From: Pararhizobium mangrovi
GTDB taxonomy: Bacteria; Pseudomonadota; Alphaproteobacteria; Rhizobiales; Rhizobiaceae
NCBI RefSeq assembly: GCF_006516965.1
Contig: NZ_VHLH01000029.1
Location: forward strand, 1 to 63,065
Direction of reading: 5' to 3'
Length of the DNA: 63,065 nt
The translations under genes and the position numbers were made by a program. Within the stretch, counting starts at the first letter, position 1. Each line of letters begins with the position of its first letter. Of the stretch, positions 50,861 to 59,835 are shown piece after piece. The notes beneath the pieces are model-generated. The model saw nothing but the letters and a program-made list of their open reading frames with translations, did not search any database and was not told where the DNA came from.

Positions 50861-52642
50861 GTGCAGTCGTCGGCTATTAATCATGAGAATACTCGTCTCG
50901 AGGCAATCGCGCTGTATGAGCGTGCCGGCGCGCTCGAGGGGCCTCATTTGGATGACATCATCGAACTTGCACGTTCGGTGTTCCACATCGAGAACATCTC
51001 ATTATCCATCCTCTACGCCGAGCAGCAGATCTGCCACGTTGAAAGCGGAACGCTGAACGGCGACTTGCCGCGTCCGGAAACATTCTGCCAAACGACGATC
51101 CAATCCGATGCGGTCGTCATCGCCGAAGACGCGAGGACTGACGCGCGGTTCAAGGATTTGCCACGAGTATCAGGCGACGCGGGAATTCGTTTCTACGCTG
51201 GCGCACCCCTCATTACTCCGGAGGGGCATCGCCTCGGGGCGCTCTGCCTTCTCGATACCGAACCACGCGTGCTCAACGACCGCCAGCTCGCCGACCTGAA
51301 GCGCCTTGCCGGTCTCGCAATGGAACACATGAACCTCGTACGCGCCCGGGAAGAGGCCCGCTACGACGCCTTGACGGGCCTTCTGACGCGGCGATCGCTG
51401 ATCGAGCGGATGGATGCTGCGATCGCGGCCGAGCGCCGTTCGGCGGCGCTTCTTATCGACCTCGATGGCTTCAAGGACGTCAACGACAGCCTCGGCCACG
51501 CCTATGGCGACCTCGTGCTGCAAACGGTTGTCGAGCGTCTCGGCCGGTTCAAGGCCGAAGGACGGACCGTCGCGCGCCTCGGCGGCGATGAATTCGTCCT
51601 CTTTCTCGACGGCGCGGTAGACCTGTTCGAGGCGGCCGGTCTCGCGGACCGCATCTTGCGCGCGCTCGCCGAGCCGATCGTCATCAACGGCCATCTCGTG
51701 CATGTCGGCGGCAGCATCGGGCTCGTCGTGCGTACCAACGAGGCGAATGCACTCGATCTGCTCGGCAACGCCGATCTGGCCATGTACCAGGCCAAGCTCG
51801 GCGGTCGAGGCTGCTATCGTATGTTCGAACAGACGATGCGCCACAACGCCCTCGAACGGGGCAACGCCATCCTCGAGCTTCAGGAGGCCTGGGAGGAAGG
51901 CGCACTCGAACTCTACTATCAGCCGCTCGTGCGGCTGGCCGACGGCGCCTGGGCAGGCGCAGAGGCACTCCTGCGCTGGAACTACCCCTATCGCGGCGTC
52001 CTGCCGCCCGCTGTCTTTCTGCCGGTTCTGGAAAGGAGCCACCTCGCCGTGCCGGTCGGCTCGTGGATCATCCGCGAGGCTTGCCGCCAGGCCGCGGCAT
52101 GGCGCAAAACCTACGATCCCGACTTCCATGTGGCGGTGAACCTCTTTGAGGTACAGTTCAGGACCGGCGACCTTATCAAGGTCGTCACCGGCGCGCTTGC
52201 CGAGCACGGCCTGCCGACGAGCGCGCTGAAGCTCGAGATCACGGAAAACATCCTGCTGACCAGCGACCCGGGCATCGTCGAGCAGCTTCATGCGCTGAAG
52301 GCGCTCGGCGTCGGTATCGCGTTCGACGATTTCGGTACCGGCTTCGCCTCGCTCTCGGCGCTGAAGGACTATCCCGTCACCTCGCTCAAGATCGACAAGT
52401 CGTTCATCGCCAACGTGACCGAGAGCGAGATGGACCTTTCGATTGTGGATGCGCTCCTGCACATCGCCGAGACCTTTAAGCTTTCGGTCGTCGCCGAAGG
52501 CATCGAGGAGGAGGCGCAGCGCGACCTCATCCGAGGACGGCTTTGCGAGTATGCGCAAGGTTATCTCTACAATCGCCCGACCACGGCCCTGTCTTTCGAG
52601 GAAGCCTGGACGAGCCAACTTCAGACCCGTGCTAGGGGCTAG
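50861..52642 (+). CDS. GAF-GGDEF-EAL bifunctional c-di-GMP protein
   Basis: The 593-residue cytoplasmic protein starts at GTG behind GGGAGGGG. A GAF domain (about 20-160; IRFYAGAPLITPEGHRLGAL) is followed by GGDEF (DALTGLLTRRSLIERM, VARLGGDEFVLFL) and EAL (AGAEALLRW, LEITENIL, DDFGTGFASL, VVAEGIE). Both the GGDEF and EAL catalytic motifs are intact, so the protein could make and break c-di-GMP, switched by a ligand of the GAF domain. It lacks the RxxD inhibition site. Its GAF closely resembles the first GAF of the kinase downstream. Confidence 0.93.
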   Translation: MQSSAINHENTRLEAIALYERAGALEGPHLDDIIELARSVFHIENISLSILYAEQQICHVESGTLNGDLPRPETFCQTTIQSDAVVIAEDARTDARFKDLPRVSGDAGIRFYAGAPLITPEGHRLGALCLLDTEPRVLNDRQLADLKRLAGLAMEHMNLVRAREEARYDALTGLLTRRSLIERMDAAIAAERRSAALLIDLDGFKDVNDSLGHAYGDLVLQTVVERLGRFKAEGRTVARLGGDEFVLFLDGAVDLFEAAGLADRILRALAEPIVINGHLVHVGGSIGLVVRTNEANALDLLGNADLAMYQAKLGGRGCYRMFEQTMRHNALERGNAILELQEAWEEGALELYYQPLVRLADGAWAGAEALLRWNYPYRGVLPPAVFLPVLERSHLAVPVGSWIIREACRQAAAWRKTYDPDFHVAVNLFEVQFRTGDLIKVVTGALAEHGLPTSALKLEITENILLTSDPGIVEQLHALKALGVGIAFDDFGTGFASLSALKDYPVTSLKIDKSFIANVTESEMDLSIVDALLHIAETFKLSVVAEGIEEEAQRDLIRGRLCEYAQGYLYNRPTTALSFEEAWTSQLQTRARG

Positions 52643-53019
52643 ATGCCGATCAGAAGTTAAACGGCGGGGGCAATGATGCCAGCTATTCTGGCTAGGTCCG
52701 CGCAAACTTTATCTAACAGTTTTCAGACCTGCTAGAATAGCGCTCTATGTTTCTCGGCGGTTTTCATGAGGTCTTGCCACTTCATGTCGTTGCAGAGGAC
52801 GGTTCCGTTCGCAACAGATGCAGTCCCCTCGTTCATACATTCCGATGCTATCAGGGCATGTCGACAATGGGGTTGGAAGCGGTCTGACAGGTTTCAGATG
52901 GCCAGTTTTCCAGAGCTACTGCAACGTTACGCGAAGCCATTCGCAATTGTTGCGATGCGCCATTTCTTTTTTTATAAAGTTAAATTTCAAGGCATTTCCG
53001 CCTTCTTCGAAAGTGCGAC
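52643..53019. other. Gap before the histidine kinase, with a long inverted repeat
   Basis: The 377 bp hold no supported gene. The notable structure is the inverted repeat with arms 52682-52696 and 52728-52741. Downstream, an A/T-rich block around 52967-52990 may carry the kinase promoter. Confidence 0.55.
52682..52741. repeat. Long inverted repeat upstream of the histidine kinase
   Basis: GCTATTCTGGCTAGG (52682-52696) is nearly complementary to CCTGCTAGAATAGC (52728-52741), with one mismatch and one bulge and a 31-nt loop. A smaller stem GCCAG-CTATT-CTGGC (52678-52692) competes with the left arm, so two RNA folds are possible. Confidence 0.6.
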
Positions 53020-55065
53020 ATGTCGCGCAGCAACGCCGTTCTGACCCCAGAGAGCCAGACGATTACTTCCTTAGATTGCGATACTGACACTCGCCTGAAG
53101 GCCATCACGCAGCTCGGCATTGTCGAAGCATCGGCCGAACAGGCATTTGACGATCTTACGCAACTCGCTGCGCAGATCTGCGACGCTCCCGTGGCACTCG
53201 TCAGCGTTGTCGAGAAGGATCGACAATGGTTCAAGGCGAAAGTCGGGTTTACACCCAGCGAAACGCCGATCGACCAGTCGGTCTGTGCTCATGCGCTCGG
53301 CAGCCGCGAGATGCTGGTCATTCCGGATCTGATGTCCGATCCACGGACTATGTCGAACCCCATCGTAACCGGCGAGCCGCATATCCGTTTCTACGCCGGC
53401 GCGCCACTGGTCACCGAAGACGGGATCGCTATCGGCTCGCTCTGTGTCATCGATTACAAGCCGAGGCCGGCAGGGCTCACGCAGAAGCAGGTGTCGGCGC
53501 TATCGAAACTGGCCGATCAGGTGATGGCGCAATTTGCGCTACGGCGTGCGCTGGCGGATCGCGAAGATCTGGTTGCCGGGTTGAGCCGCGCTCACGGGCG
53601 GGCAGCAGAAGAACGTCGGCGCCTAACGTCGATGTTCCAGGCAGCGCCAAGCTTCATGGCGTTGCTGCGCGGTCCGGAACATGTGTTCGATATGACCAAT
53701 GCCGCCTACCAACGGATGGTTGGCGGGCGTGATGTTCTTGGCAGGTCGGTGCGCGAAGCGCTACCTGATGCTGCAGAACAGGGGTTCGCCGACCTTCTCG
53801 ACAAGGTCTACCGGACCGGTGAAGTCTACCAGGTGGAGGCAGCGCTTTTTGCTTCGCAGGCTAGCCCGGAAGGGCCGGTTGATGAACGCTATCTCGACTT
53901 CGTCTATCAGCCACTGGAGGAGAACGGCGAGGTTACCGGTATCTTCGTCGAAGGCTACGATGTTACCGATCGGGTCTGGCAGATCCGGCGCCAGGAAGCG
54001 TTGAGCGAACTCGGCGAACGACTGCGTGACAGTAACGAGGTCGCCGGCATCGCGACGATAGCCGCTGAAATCCTTGCAGGCCTCCTCGGCGCGACGAGAG
54101 CCGGTTTCGGTTCGGTCGACCTCCAGAACGAAACGGTCTTCATGCACCCCAACTGGTGCGCGCCGGGTGCCGAACCCGTCGAAGGGACTTACCGCTTTCG
54201 CGACTACGGCTCGTTCATCGACGATCTCGTTGCGGGACGACCCGTATTGATCGAAGACATCGCCGTCGATGAGCGCACCAGAGACAGCGAAAACGCTTTG
54301 GCAGAGCTCGGCATCCGAGTGCTGTGCAATCTTCCCATTCTGGAAGATGGTAAACTCGTCATGGTCGTCTTCGTCCATCATGATACTGCGCGTCAGCTTT
54401 CGAACGACGACCTTGCCTTCATCCGTCAGGTGGGCGACCGCGCCCAGGCAGCGATCGCGCGCATTCAGGCAGAGAAGCTGCAGAAGGTGCTAAACCAGGA
54501 ACTCAGCCATCGCCTGAAAAACACGCTCGCCATGGTTCAGGCAATCGCCGGACAGACCTTGCGGTCGGTGACGGAGAAGGATGCGGTCGAAGCGTTCAAC
54601 AGCCGGATCCATGCGCTGAGCACGGCCCATCAGATTCTGCTTCAAGAAAACTGGTCGGCAGCGCCCATCCGGAACGTTGTCTCCGGCGTCGTCAAGACCT
54701 TGAACCAGTCGGATCGCTTCGCGCTTGATGGCCCGGATGTCGTGCTCGGGGCGCGGGCAGCCCTTTCGATGACGCTCGTCCTGCATGAATTGGCCACGAA
54801 TGCCATCAAGTATGGGGCCCTGTCCGTCGAAGCGGGAAGCGTCTCGATTGAATGGTGCATCGATCATGCAGAGGAGGATACGTTCGCCCTTACCTGGACG
54901 GAGCAAGGCGGCCCTGCAGCGACGGAGCCGGACGGGCGTGGTGGCTTCGGGTCTCGATTGATCAAGATGGGATTGCTTGGAACCGGAAGTACCTCCATCA
55001 ATTATGGAACAGAAGGCCTGCAGGCCGAGATGAGAGCCCCGCTTTCGCAGATGCAGCAGATCTGA
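53020..55065 (+). CDS. Sensor histidine kinase, HWE type (GAF-PAS-GAF)
   Basis: This is a 681-residue cytoplasmic kinase. GAF 1 is at about 30-170 (FYAGAPLVTEDGIAIGSL), a PAS-like domain at about 200-320 and GAF 2 at about 330-480. The kinase core has His497 in LNQELSHRLKNTLAMVQAIA, HELATNAIKYGALS, and the W-x-E motif in LTWTEQGGP that gives the HWE family its name. Such kinases are common in alphaproteobacteria and often contain light or redox sensors; the GAF residues here do not prove a chromophore. The receiver gene starts 8 bp after the stop, giving a clear two-gene unit. Confidence 0.93.
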   Translation: MSRSNAVLTPESQTITSLDCDTDTRLKAITQLGIVEASAEQAFDDLTQLAAQICDAPVALVSVVEKDRQWFKAKVGFTPSETPIDQSVCAHALGSREMLVIPDLMSDPRTMSNPIVTGEPHIRFYAGAPLVTEDGIAIGSLCVIDYKPRPAGLTQKQVSALSKLADQVMAQFALRRALADREDLVAGLSRAHGRAAEERRRLTSMFQAAPSFMALLRGPEHVFDMTNAAYQRMVGGRDVLGRSVREALPDAAEQGFADLLDKVYRTGEVYQVEAALFASQASPEGPVDERYLDFVYQPLEENGEVTGIFVEGYDVTDRVWQIRRQEALSELGERLRDSNEVAGIATIAAEILAGLLGATRAGFGSVDLQNETVFMHPNWCAPGAEPVEGTYRFRDYGSFIDDLVAGRPVLIEDIAVDERTRDSENALAELGIRVLCNLPILEDGKLVMVVFVHHDTARQLSNDDLAFIRQVGDRAQAAIARIQAEKLQKVLNQELSHRLKNTLAMVQAIAGQTLRSVTEKDAVEAFNSRIHALSTAHQILLQENWSAAPIRNVVSGVVKTLNQSDRFALDGPDVVLGARAALSMTLVLHELATNAIKYGALSVEAGSVSIEWCIDHAEEDTFALTWTEQGGPAATEPDGRGGFGSRLIKMGLLGTGSTSINYGTEGLQAEMRAPLSQMQQI

Positions 55066-55073
55066 TTAGCCCC

Positions 55074-55457
55074 ATGCCGACGCCCAACGACCAAACGCAG
55101 AAGCGCAGCGTCATCCTCATCGTCGAGGACGAGCCGATCCTGCGCATGCAGGCGGTCGACATGATCGAGGATGCTGGCTTCGAGGCGATCGAGGCACACG
55201 ACGCGGCCAAGGCAGTCGAGATCCTTGAGAACCGACTGGACATCCGCGTCGTCTTCACGGACGTCGACATGCCTGGAACGATGGATGGCCTTAAGCTGGC
55301 TGCGCTCATCCGCGATCGCTGGCCGCCAATCAAACTTATCGTCACGTCGGGCATCATGGACAGTAAGGACATCGTCATTCCGGCGGAAGTCCATTTCTAT
55401 CCGAAGCCCTATCGCGAGCGCGAGATTATCGAACAGATCCAATGTCTGGCCTGCTAG
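55074..55457 (+). CDS. Single-domain response regulator
   Basis: The 127-residue protein is a lone receiver domain. It has the acidic pair in LIVEDEPIL, phosphoacceptor Asp63 in FTDVDMPG, the switch Thr/Ser in IVTSG, and Lys111 in FYPKPY. It has no output domain, so it should act by protein contact or as a phosphate relay from the adjacent HWE kinase. Confidence 0.93.
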   Translation: MPTPNDQTQKRSVILIVEDEPILRMQAVDMIEDAGFEAIEAHDAAKAVEILENRLDIRVVFTDVDMPGTMDGLKLAALIRDRWPPIKLIVTSGIMDSKDIVIPAEVHFYPKPYREREIIEQIQCLAC

Positions 55458-55468
55458 TTTCCAGGCCA
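55447..55468. repeat. Inverted repeat over the response-regulator stop codon
   Basis: TGGCCTG (55447-55453) and CAGGCCA (55462-55468) form a 7-bp perfect stem with an 8-nt loop that contains the TAG stop. There is no T-run downstream, so termination is uncertain. The 289 bp on to the next gene show nothing else. Confidence 0.45.
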
Positions 55469-55746
55469 AGCGTATCGATATCTCCGGCGCAGCTTCAAAC
55501 GCTATGTCGATAGATCGATCGTGGAATAGAGGTCGCCGCAGCGGTCGCCTGCTTAAGTGCGATTGATTTCGTCTTGCTAATCTCGGCATCATGGCGCGGA
55601 AGAGATGACAGCTTTCAGGAAGCAAGCTGTGTGTTACGAACGACCGCAATGGGGTCGATAGAGGCCGTTCCTTGCGGCTTGATCGAAGTTCGAAAGACGT
55701 AGCAGACTTCGCGTGGGCATTTGTCCTCGTTCGCGACCAACAGGTT

Positions 55747-57675
55747 TTATAAGCCGACGCTTCCGTTCGCCTGCGTCAGGTCCGCAACGAGATCGGCGGC
55801 TGGAACCGGCTTCGAAAAGTAATAGCCCTGATAGGCGTCACATCCAACGCTCTGCAGCAGTGCGAATTGTTCCGCCGTTTCCACACCTTCGGCAATGCAC
55901 GTCAGCTCGAGGGACTGACAAAGGCTGACGGCGGCGCAGACCAGGTTTCGGCTGGAAGGATCATCGATATTTGCCATGAAGCTTCGATCAAGCTTGACGA
56001 GGTCGATGGGAAGCTTGTGCACGTAGCTCAGGTTAGATTGTCCCGTTCCGAAGTCATCGAGTGCGATACACACGCCAAGACGGTGCAGGAGGTCCATCGC
56101 CGTCCGTGCGGTCTCGAGATCCTGCATCACCGCCGTTTCGGTCAGTTCGAGAATGAGGCGATCGGGACGTACGCCAGATTGGCGAATGAGGGCGACGATC
56201 GAAAGGATGGTTTCGTGATTGGTGAGGTCATATGCCGAGAGGTTGAAGGAAAGCGAGATGTCTTCGGGCAGGTCGGCGAGATGATGCAGCGCCTTACGGA
56301 AGAGTATTTTGGTCAATCGATTGATCAAGCCGGACCGTTCGGCAATCGCGATGAAGACGTCGGGTCCGACCGAACCGAGCTCCGGGTTCGTCCAGCGCGC
56401 CAGCGCTTCGACGGATTTCAGGCTTCCATCTTTCACCCAGACGATGGGCTGCAGATGGACGGTCATTTCCGCTTCGAGATCCGCCGTGCGCAGGGCAGCC
56501 TCGGTCGCGCGATCCTGCCGGATCTCGCTTTCATGTTCGGCGGAGTAATACACTGCGGAGCCCGGCGCTTCGGCCTTGGCCCGGTAAAGCGCGTAGTCGG
56601 CCGCTTCATAGAGGACGTTGGCATCGTTCGAGACGTCGCGTGTCGTGGCGAGGCCGCATGAGGCACCAAGGAAGACGGAACTGTCCTCGACGATGAAGGG
56701 CTGCGCGAACTCCTGGCATACGCGAACCGCCAACGCCCACGTTTCGCCGGGGCTTCCGTACGTCAGAAAAGCAAACTCATCTCCGCCTAAACGCGCTATC
56801 ATTACGTCTGGCCCGAGGACTTCCCGAAAGCGTTGGCCGCATGCCTCCAACAGCTGATCCCCGACAATATGTCCCAGTGTGTCGTTGGCTACCTTGAAAC
56901 GGTCGAGATCGATGACGCCGACCACGACTTCACCCTGCCGTTCCTCGTCGCGACGGAGTTCCTCATCGAGTTTGGCGAAGAACTGGCGGCGATTGGGAAG
57001 GCCGGTCAATGCATCGGTATGGGCCAGTCCCGTCATTTCGTGGTTGAGACGGGTCAGTTCGCTTTGCGTACGCACCAGCGCTTCAAAACTGGAAGCGCTG
57101 TTGAGCATGACCCGGACCATGGCGAGCGTGACGAAGAGAATGTTCAGGCTGATCGCGACATAGACCGGATTGCCGGAGAATGCGTAGTGGAGCACATAGG
57201 GAACGGTCACGATGACGATGTTGCACAAGGCGGACTGCGGCAGACGGGTCAGACAGAAAGAACAACCCATGACCGTCAGGGCGATGAAGATCGCGATATG
57301 CGCGTGTTGAAGCGTGTGCCCGTATGCATCGAGACCAAAAGCCCATGCCAGGTAGATCATAGAGAGTAGCGCGCCGAGACCCATCGTAATGCGCAAATGG
57401 CGTTGCACCGCCACGACGGACATCGTGCCGAGAGGACGGGTGAACCAAGCCACCAGACGCAGGACTGTTGCGGCCCCAAGGATCGACGGCACCCAGACCG
57501 TCATCCAGAACGGAGCCAATCCGTAATGGGTATAGGCGATGCCGATCGCATTGAGGCTTAGGAATGCGTAAAGAAGCGGGATCTGCGGCTTCAGCTCGTC
57601 GTGCTGCGCGACGAGAAGTTCATCTGGAACCGATGCGAGCGTGAACCAGTCTATCATGCGACGAATACGAGACAT
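55747..57675 (-). CDS. Membrane GGDEF-EAL c-di-GMP protein
   Basis: The 642-residue protein has an N-terminal membrane region (about 30-200; several segments such as HIAIFIALTVMGCSFCLTRL) followed by GGDEF (DALTGLPNRRQFFAKL, IARLGGDEFAFL) and EAL (KSVEALARWTN, LELTETAVMQ, DDFGTGQSNLSYV, CIAEGVETAEQ). Both catalytic sites appear complete. It converges on the kinase/receiver unit. The RxxD inhibition site is missing, as in the other two GGDEF proteins here. Confidence 0.92.
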   Translation of the reverse strand: MSRIRRMIDWFTLASVPDELLVAQHDELKPQIPLLYAFLSLNAIGIAYTHYGLAPFWMTVWVPSILGAATVLRLVAWFTRPLGTMSVVAVQRHLRITMGLGALLSMIYLAWAFGLDAYGHTLQHAHIAIFIALTVMGCSFCLTRLPQSALCNIVIVTVPYVLHYAFSGNPVYVAISLNILFVTLAMVRVMLNSASSFEALVRTQSELTRLNHEMTGLAHTDALTGLPNRRQFFAKLDEELRRDEERQGEVVVGVIDLDRFKVANDTLGHIVGDQLLEACGQRFREVLGPDVMIARLGGDEFAFLTYGSPGETWALAVRVCQEFAQPFIVEDSSVFLGASCGLATTRDVSNDANVLYEAADYALYRAKAEAPGSAVYYSAEHESEIRQDRATEAALRTADLEAEMTVHLQPIVWVKDGSLKSVEALARWTNPELGSVGPDVFIAIAERSGLINRLTKILFRKALHHLADLPEDISLSFNLSAYDLTNHETILSIVALIRQSGVRPDRLILELTETAVMQDLETARTAMDLLHRLGVCIALDDFGTGQSNLSYVHKLPIDLVKLDRSFMANIDDPSSRNLVCAAVSLCQSLELTCIAEGVETAEQFALLQSVGCDAYQGYYFSKPVPAADLVADLTQANGSVGL

Positions 57676-57875
57676 GCTTCACTCCCCGATGCGTCGTGAA
57701 CGTCGCAAATATTCGTAAAGCCTCAGTTATAAGCTCCCATAGAATGCCGAAGTATGCCGCAACCCATGGTGCGGGGCATACGGCGAGGACTGTGGCCCCT
57801 GACGAGATTTGGTCGAACGGCAGCTAACAGGAGACCATATTTGTTCCGAGAACAGCGATAATGGGGGTCGTTTTC

Positions 57876-57889
57876 GGCCTTTTCAGGCC
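57876..57889. repeat. Small GC hairpin after the SHOCT gene
   Basis: Read leftward it is GGCCT-GAAA-AGGCC, a 5-bp stem with a GNRA-type tetraloop, 10 nt past the stop at 57899. No T-run follows. It may stabilise the 3' end. Confidence 0.4.
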
Positions 57890-57898
57890 CCAAGACCC

Positions 57899-58330
57899 TT
57901 ATCCCCCGACCTCGGCCAACACGCCCGCCTTCAACCGCGCATATTCGGCCTCGTCGAGATGCCCCTCGGCGCGCAGCTGCCCGAGACGTTCGATCTGGCC
58001 TGCGGCCCACGCGACATCGCGCGAGGCGGAAGGTGCTTCCAATGCCGCGACCGGCCGGGCGACCCGTACGGCTTTTTCGTCGTTGCCGAAGAGGTTGAGC
58101 CCGGACTCCCCACCATGCGGCGCGGTGCCGCCCTCGCTGCGATGGAAGCCGTGCAGCGACCAGACGAGGGCGACGAGCCAGCCGATCAGGGTCGCCCCGA
58201 AGACGATGGTGACGATGAAGATCACCCACCGGCTCGGATGCTTGCGGGCGAAGGCGATGAAGATTGGCAAGGTCGCGATCAGCCAGAGCACCAACGCCAG
58301 GACCATGAAGGCTTCGGCATCCCCGTTCAT
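57899..58330 (-). CDS. Superinfection-immunity-like membrane protein with SHOCT domain
   Basis: The 143-residue protein has two hydrophobic helices: FMVLALVLWLIATLPIFIAF, then a RKHPSRWVIFIV segment and FGATLIGWLVALVWSLHG. The Arg-Lys-His and G-x-T-L-I-G-W pattern is that of the superinfection immunity family (PF14373 type; T4 Imm-like). The last 30 residues (IERLGQLRAEGHLDEAEYAR) are a SHOCT domain, a short oligomerisation module. The family name derives from phage T4 exclusion, but most bacterial members are uncharacterised. It is followed on the same strand, upstream, by a DUF805-SHOCT gene. Confidence 0.8.
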   Translation of the reverse strand: MNGDAEAFMVLALVLWLIATLPIFIAFARKHPSRWVIFIVTIVFGATLIGWLVALVWSLHGFHRSEGGTAPHGGESGLNLFGNDEKAVRVARPVAALEAPSASRDVAWAAGQIERLGQLRAEGHLDEAEYARLKAGVLAEVGG

Positions 58331-58412
58331 GCTTCAGCGTCCGAGAGGCGACGAGGCGTACGGTTCGCCGCCACCCCGTCCGTTCGCTTTGCCGGGTGAA
58401 GGGGCGCGCGCA

Positions 58413-58967
58413 TCACGCGCTGCCCTGCCCGAGCACCTGCCCCTTCATGCGCTGGAACTCGGCATCGTCGATGGCACCGCTGTCGCGTAGGGAGGCGAGC
58501 CGCTCGAGCTCGTGCACGGGCGAGCTCCCGTTGCCGGCGGTCGATGCTGCGCCCGGCGCCTCGGACGCCACCCCTGCCCCGCTGTGGCCGTTTGTAACGG
58601 CATCGCCACCATAACCGGGCTGCGGCCCGAAGCGGTTCGCCCCCGGCGTCGACGGCGCGCAGGCAAAGGCGATGAGGACGATCTGGCCGATGAACGGGAT
58701 CGGTGAGATCAGCATCCACCAGCCCCGGCGATCGCTGTCGTGCAAGCGCCGTACCGCCATCGCAAAGGACGGGATGACGTGCAGCGCCGAGACGAGGCCG
58801 GTCACCGGCATGTTCCCGTTCGGGTCCGGAAAGCCCAGGGCGGAGTCGATCACCGCGCCGACGATGAGCGCGATGAGCACGCCGAGCGTGTACAGCCAGA
58901 ACTGCGAGCGCGAAGCCCGGCCGGTGAAGTCGAAGGTATGGCGAAGGCCGTGAAGGTAGGCGGTCAT
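58413..58967 (-). CDS. DUF805 membrane protein with SHOCT domain
   Basis: The 184-residue protein is of the DUF805 family: FDFTGRASRSQFWLYTLGVL, PSFAMAVRRLHDSDRRGWWM and ISPIPFIGQIVLIAF give three or four helices. A C-terminal SHOCT module (LERLASLRDSGAIDDAEFQR) matches the one in the next gene. AGAGAGGG lies before the ATG at 58967. The two SHOCT proteins, 82 bp apart, are likely made together and may interact through these modules. Confidence 0.85.
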   Translation of the reverse strand: MTAYLHGLRHTFDFTGRASRSQFWLYTLGVLIALIVGAVIDSALGFPDPNGNMPVTGLVSALHVIPSFAMAVRRLHDSDRRGWWMLISPIPFIGQIVLIAFACAPSTPGANRFGPQPGYGGDAVTNGHSGAGVASEAPGAASTAGNGSSPVHELERLASLRDSGAIDDAEFQRMKGQVLGQGSA

Positions 58968-59119
58968 GAGCACCCTCTCTTTGCTCGAAGGATCGATATG
59001 GTTGGCGACCCGTTCGTCCCCTCGGTCGCCATGAGCGTGCGGGCTGCTGCCGACGCTAAACAATAGGGGACTAATGGTCCGTCGATTGTCAAGCCGTGTT
59101 CGGGCTTCTTGCGATCGTC

Positions 59120-59401
59120 ATGGATGCCCGCACCCTCATCGGCTGGAACCTGCGATCGCTGCGCGTTGAACGCGGCCTGTCCCAGGAACGCCTGGCGCTC
59201 GAAGCCAAGATCGACCGCGCCTATGTCGGGCGCGTCGAGCGCGGCAGCGAGAACGTCACCGTCGCCACGCTGGAAGCCTTTGCCGGGGTGCTCGCAGTGC
59301 CGGTCGCGAGGCTGTTCCGTGAGCCCGAACCGGGGGCCGAGCCGCCGAAGGCGCTGAAGGCAGGTCGCAGGGCGAAGGCCGGAGGTCGCGAGACCGACTA
59401 G
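59120..59401 (+). CDS. XRE family HTH regulator
   Basis: The 93-residue regulator is essentially one helix-turn-helix domain (LIGWNLRSLRVERGLSQERL, AYVGRVERGSENVTVATLEA) plus a basic tail. This size and form are typical of mobile-element repressors. The ATG at 59120 was chosen; the frame continues upstream to a GTG at 59096. It is divergent from the DUF805 gene. The short gap has GGAC-TAATG-GTCC at 59068-59080, a possible but weak operator. Confidence 0.88.
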   Translation: MDARTLIGWNLRSLRVERGLSQERLALEAKIDRAYVGRVERGSENVTVATLEAFAGVLAVPVARLFREPEPGAEPPKALKAGRRAKAGGRETD

Positions 59402-59469
59402 CCGGCGGCGATACCGCACGTCGCCCGCTACGGTGTCCGATGAGCGGGTTTGGGTTCGATGCACCATGG

Positions 59470-59835
59470 TCAGTACTCGTCCGCCCGCATGACGGTCATC
59501 ACCCGCGCCGTGACGCTCGGATCGGCTGGGTCCGGCGAAGCGAACACCCGGTCGCGGTCGTAGCAGTCGATCTTCCAGAAGTAGGTCGCCCCGCCCTGTT
59601 CGATCGAGCCGAAGTCGTGCTCGCCATGCGGGTCGTTCTCCTCGGTGAAGGCGTCGAAGCGCTGCACGGCAACGAGCAGGTCCTTCATCTCGGGGATCGG
59701 CAGCGACCGCACGGCCGGCGTCATCAGGATGTCGCCGCCTTCGAAGGTCTGGCGCAGGCCGTCGTTCAGCTTGCGCACCGTTGCTCGCCGAGGATCGCGA
59801 TCGCCCGGTGCGGCATCTTTGCCGTTACCGGTCAT
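59470..59835 (-). CDS. DUF3768 family protein
   Basis: The 121-residue protein matches DUF3768: VRKLNDGLRQTFEGGDILMT, FDAFTEENDPHGEHDFGSI, YFWKIDCYDRD and the end VTARVMTVMRADEY. These proteins are frequent on plasmids and integrative elements of alphaproteobacteria and have no known function. The ATG overlaps the preceding gene's stop by 4 bp (ATGA), so it is translated with it. Confidence 0.87.
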   Translation of the reverse strand: MTGNGKDAAPGDRDPRRATVRKLNDGLRQTFEGGDILMTPAVRSLPIPEMKDLLVAVQRFDAFTEENDPHGEHDFGSIEQGGATYFWKIDCYDRDRVFASPDPADPSVTARVMTVMRADEY

